DNA from: an uncultured Lachnospiraceae bacterium
Lineage (GTDB): Bacteria > Bacillota > Clostridia > Lachnospirales > Lachnospiraceae
Direction: 5' to 3'
Assembly (NCBI GenBank): GCA_910576895.1
Contig: CAJTJZ010000018.1
Span: 36,258 to 41,969, forward strand
Length of the DNA: 5,712 nucleotides
A model generated the notes under the pieces. That model saw nothing but the letters and a program-made list of their open reading frames with translations, was not told where the DNA came from and made no database searches. The position numbers and the translations under genes were made by a program. This document shows positions 5,261 through 5,712 of the stretch, one piece after another (the first letter of the stretch is position 1; every line of letters starts with the position of its first letter).

Positions 5261-5712
5261 ATGAAAAAAAATGTTAAAAAACATAGCTTTTTGGGAAAAG
5301 CTATGGCACTGGCGTTATCGCTTGTAACGACAGTAGCAGCATTACCGGGAGGTAATGCATTGGCGGCAGCTAGTTCTTCTACAACTTCTTCTACAACAAG
5401 GATTTCTGTCCATGATCCTTCCATCTATCATGATGAATCTAGTGAGACTTATTATATTTTTGGTTCTCATATGGCTCAGGCATCATCAAAGGATTTAAGG
5501 AATTGGTCAGCATTAGGAGCACAGGGATATGGAAATACTTCTTTATATGCAAGTGAAAATGTAGAAGGAACTTATTATGTCCAAAATAAAAACAGTAAGT
5601 TATATTTGGATATTGAAAATGGTTCTGCCGAAAATGGAGCAAATATTCGTCAATGGGATTACAATGGTTCAGATGCACAGAAATTTAAGTTTGTATCTGT
5701 AGGAGATGGATA
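5261..5712 (+). CDS. Secreted GH43-like glycosidase with ricin-B/CBM13-like segment (3' end outside window)
   Basis: The first 150 residues are visible and the frame is open to the window end. Residues 1-35 form a signal peptide: a Lys-rich start, a hydrophobic core (about 14-28), and a likely cut after NALA (32-35). A short Ser/Thr linker follows (38-46). Residues 48-82, from ISVHDPSIYHD through YYIFGSHMAQASSKDLRNW, match the first blade of GH43-type five-bladed propellers (arabinanases, arabinofuranosidases, xylosidases); Asp52 of the HDPS motif is the usual general base. From about 104 the sequence changes to YYVQNKNSKLYLDIENGSAENG and RQWDYNGSDAQKFKF, the pattern of a ricin-B-type (CBM13) carbohydrate-binding repeat. 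The start is supported by the ribosome binding site and by the signal peptide. The protein should act outside the cell on plant or host polysaccharide. The substrate and whether the GH43 domain is complete cannot be told from this window. Confidence 0.8.
   Translation, partial: MKKNVKKHSFLGKAMALALSLVTTVAALPGGNALAAASSSTTSSTTRISVHDPSIYHDESSETYYIFGSHMAQASSKDLRNWSALGAQGYGNTSLYASENVEGTYYVQNKNSKLYLDIENGSAENGANIRQWDYNGSDAQKFKFVSVGDG

Noticed and set aside
5239..5678. Reverse-strand ORFs of 61 and 79 codons across the secreted-protein gene
   Set aside because: They are antisense to a gene with a promoter, ribosome binding site and signal peptide, and their translations show no domain-like pattern.

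Overview
The window is AT-rich (about one third G+C by eye) with strong Shine-Dalgarno sequences. Its proteins (an 'HQIKT'-type histidine kinase, an ATPase/FtsX permease pair, a LacA-like acetyltransferase and a secreted GH43-like protein) suggest a low-GC Firmicute, most likely an anaerobic gut or rumen Clostridia of the Lachnospiraceae type. The taxonomic placement is inference; no rRNA or marker gene is present.

Positions 1-4285 (+ strand) look like one functional block. It starts with the 3' part of a sensor histidine kinase whose start, and probably its response regulator, lie upstream. A 106-bp gap follows, carrying an extended -10 promoter and a dyad that resembles the published binding motif of BceR-type response regulators. 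Then come a MacB/BceA-type ABC ATPase, a 740-residue FtsX-type permease with 8 predicted membrane segments, and a methylated-DNA-protein cysteine methyltransferase only 23 bp further on. The order kinase, regulated promoter, ATPase, permease is that of Firmicute antimicrobial-peptide sensing and resistance modules. The DNA-repair gene is an unusual passenger.

Positions 4286-4377 separate the convergent methyltransferase and acetyltransferase genes. They hold a long, near-perfect palindrome nested inside an outer inverted repeat, without a standard U-tract on either strand.

Positions 4378-4983 (- strand) encode a LacA/Maa-type hexapeptide acetyltransferase with the catalytic His at residue 115. 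A 277-bp divergent intergenic region follows, with a good sigma-A-like promoter (TTGATA, 17 bp, TATGAT) reading rightwards.

From 5261 to the window end is the start of a secreted protein. It has a signal peptide, a Ser/Thr linker, the first-blade motif of a GH43-type glycosidase and, soon after, a ricin-B/CBM13-like segment, so a lectin module seems to sit very early in the GH43 fold.

The main points of interest are the kinase-regulated transporter module with several departures from consensus motifs (KTR for KTP in the kinase, LSGGG for LSGGQ/E in the ATPase), the coupling of an alkyl-DNA repair enzyme to it, and the GH43/lectin arrangement. I do not see a clearly new system such as a CRISPR array, toxin pair, retron or mobile element.
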